From an uncultured Planctomycetaceae bacterium (lineage in GTDB: Bacteria > Planctomycetota > Planctomycetia > Pirellulales > UBA1268): a stretch of 6,902 bases of DNA. How positions within the stretch are numbered: the stretch's first letter is position 1; the number at the start of each line of letters is the position of its first letter. The translations under genes were made by a program, and so were the position numbers. Location: positions 1-6,902 of the forward strand of contig CAJBSQ010000564.1 in NCBI GenBank assembly GCA_903958265.1. The letters are read 5' to 3'. Of this stretch, positions 6,773 to 6,902 are shown one piece after another. The notes under the pieces are model-generated. The model worked only from the letters and a program-made list of their open reading frames with translations, did not search any database and had not been told where the DNA came from.

Positions 6773-6800
6773 TCGAAATGGCGATGGCCAAGGCTGGCGT

Positions 6801-6902
6801 TCACTCGCCACCGGGGGCGGCCGAGCTCGGTTTCGGAACCTTCGCAGGCCGCTGCGTCTTCAAATACTCGGCCACCACGGCGACGAACTCCTCCTCGGAG
6901 AC
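6801..6902 (-). CDS. C-terminal end of an upstream gene (partial, unidentified)
   Basis: The frame is open from the window edge to a TGA at 6803-6801 and gives 33 residues: VSEEEFVAVVAEYLKTQRPA, then a short Lys/Pro/Ala/Gly tail ending GGE. Third positions are G or C in most codons, as in the neighbours, which supports coding. The helix EEEFVAVVAEYLKTQ resembles the last helix of c-type cytochrome domains (EEIAxVVAYLKT), but no haem motif is inside the window, so this is only a hint. A flexible tail then ends the protein. It runs in the same direction as the transport operon but is separated by 107 bases with a promoter-like patch, so it is probably a separate unit. Confidence 0.6.
   Translation of the reverse strand, partial: VSEEEFVAVVAEYLKTQRPAKVPKPSSAAPGGE

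Noticed and set aside
6780..6800. GCCA-GCCT-TGGC small hairpin after the upstream gene as a terminator
   Set aside because: The stem has only four pairs and no T-run follows, so a terminator cannot be supported.
1..6902. CRISPR array, tRNA/rRNA, insertion sequence or attachment site
   Set aside because: No spaced direct repeats, cloverleaf, transposase or terminal inverted repeats were seen; coding density and base use are even throughout.

Overview
The window is GC-rich and all seven genes lie on the minus strand, so the text below follows transcription from high to low coordinates. Gene content (a sugar-type ABC importer with a secreted mutarotase-like protein and a secreted GH-A-like hydrolase), the high GC and the use of Sec and lipoprotein export signals suggest a planctomycete, perhaps a Pirellulales relative. 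This is inferred from protein style only; no RNA gene or marker gene is present to prove it.

Layout: (1) 6801-6902, the last 33 codons of an upstream gene; (2) 6694-6800, the only real intergenic region, with a low-GC promoter-like patch and a short hairpin just before a ribosome binding site; (3) 5467-6693, a secreted protein with galactose-mutarotase-like features; (4) 4475-5443, an RbsB-type periplasmic sugar-binding lipoprotein; (5) 3620-4471, a shikimate-dehydrogenase-family oxidoreductase with a divergent substrate pocket; (6) 2133-3623, the double-domain RbsA-type ATPase; (7) 814-2124, an RbsC-type permease carrying about 110 extra residues after its first membrane helix; (8) 1-769, the first 256 residues of a secreted GH-A-like hydrolase that runs off the window. 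Gaps between genes 3 to 8 are 23, 3, -3 (an ATGA overlap), 8 and 44 bases, so they read as one operon. No stretch above 107 bases lacks a gene.

Working together: outer proteins (GH-A-like hydrolase and mutarotase-like protein) would release or epimerise a sugar-like compound outside the cytoplasm, the binding protein, permease and ATPase would import it, and the AroE-like enzyme would oxidise or reduce the imported ring with NADP(H). The binding protein lacks two of the ribose-contact residues and the dehydrogenase lacks the shikimate-carboxylate serines, so neither ribose nor ordinary shikimate synthesis fits well; a cyclic polyol or sugar derivative is my preferred guess. The most unusual item is the permease insert, whose predicted beta-alpha order copies the N-terminal lobe of the very type of binding protein this importer uses.
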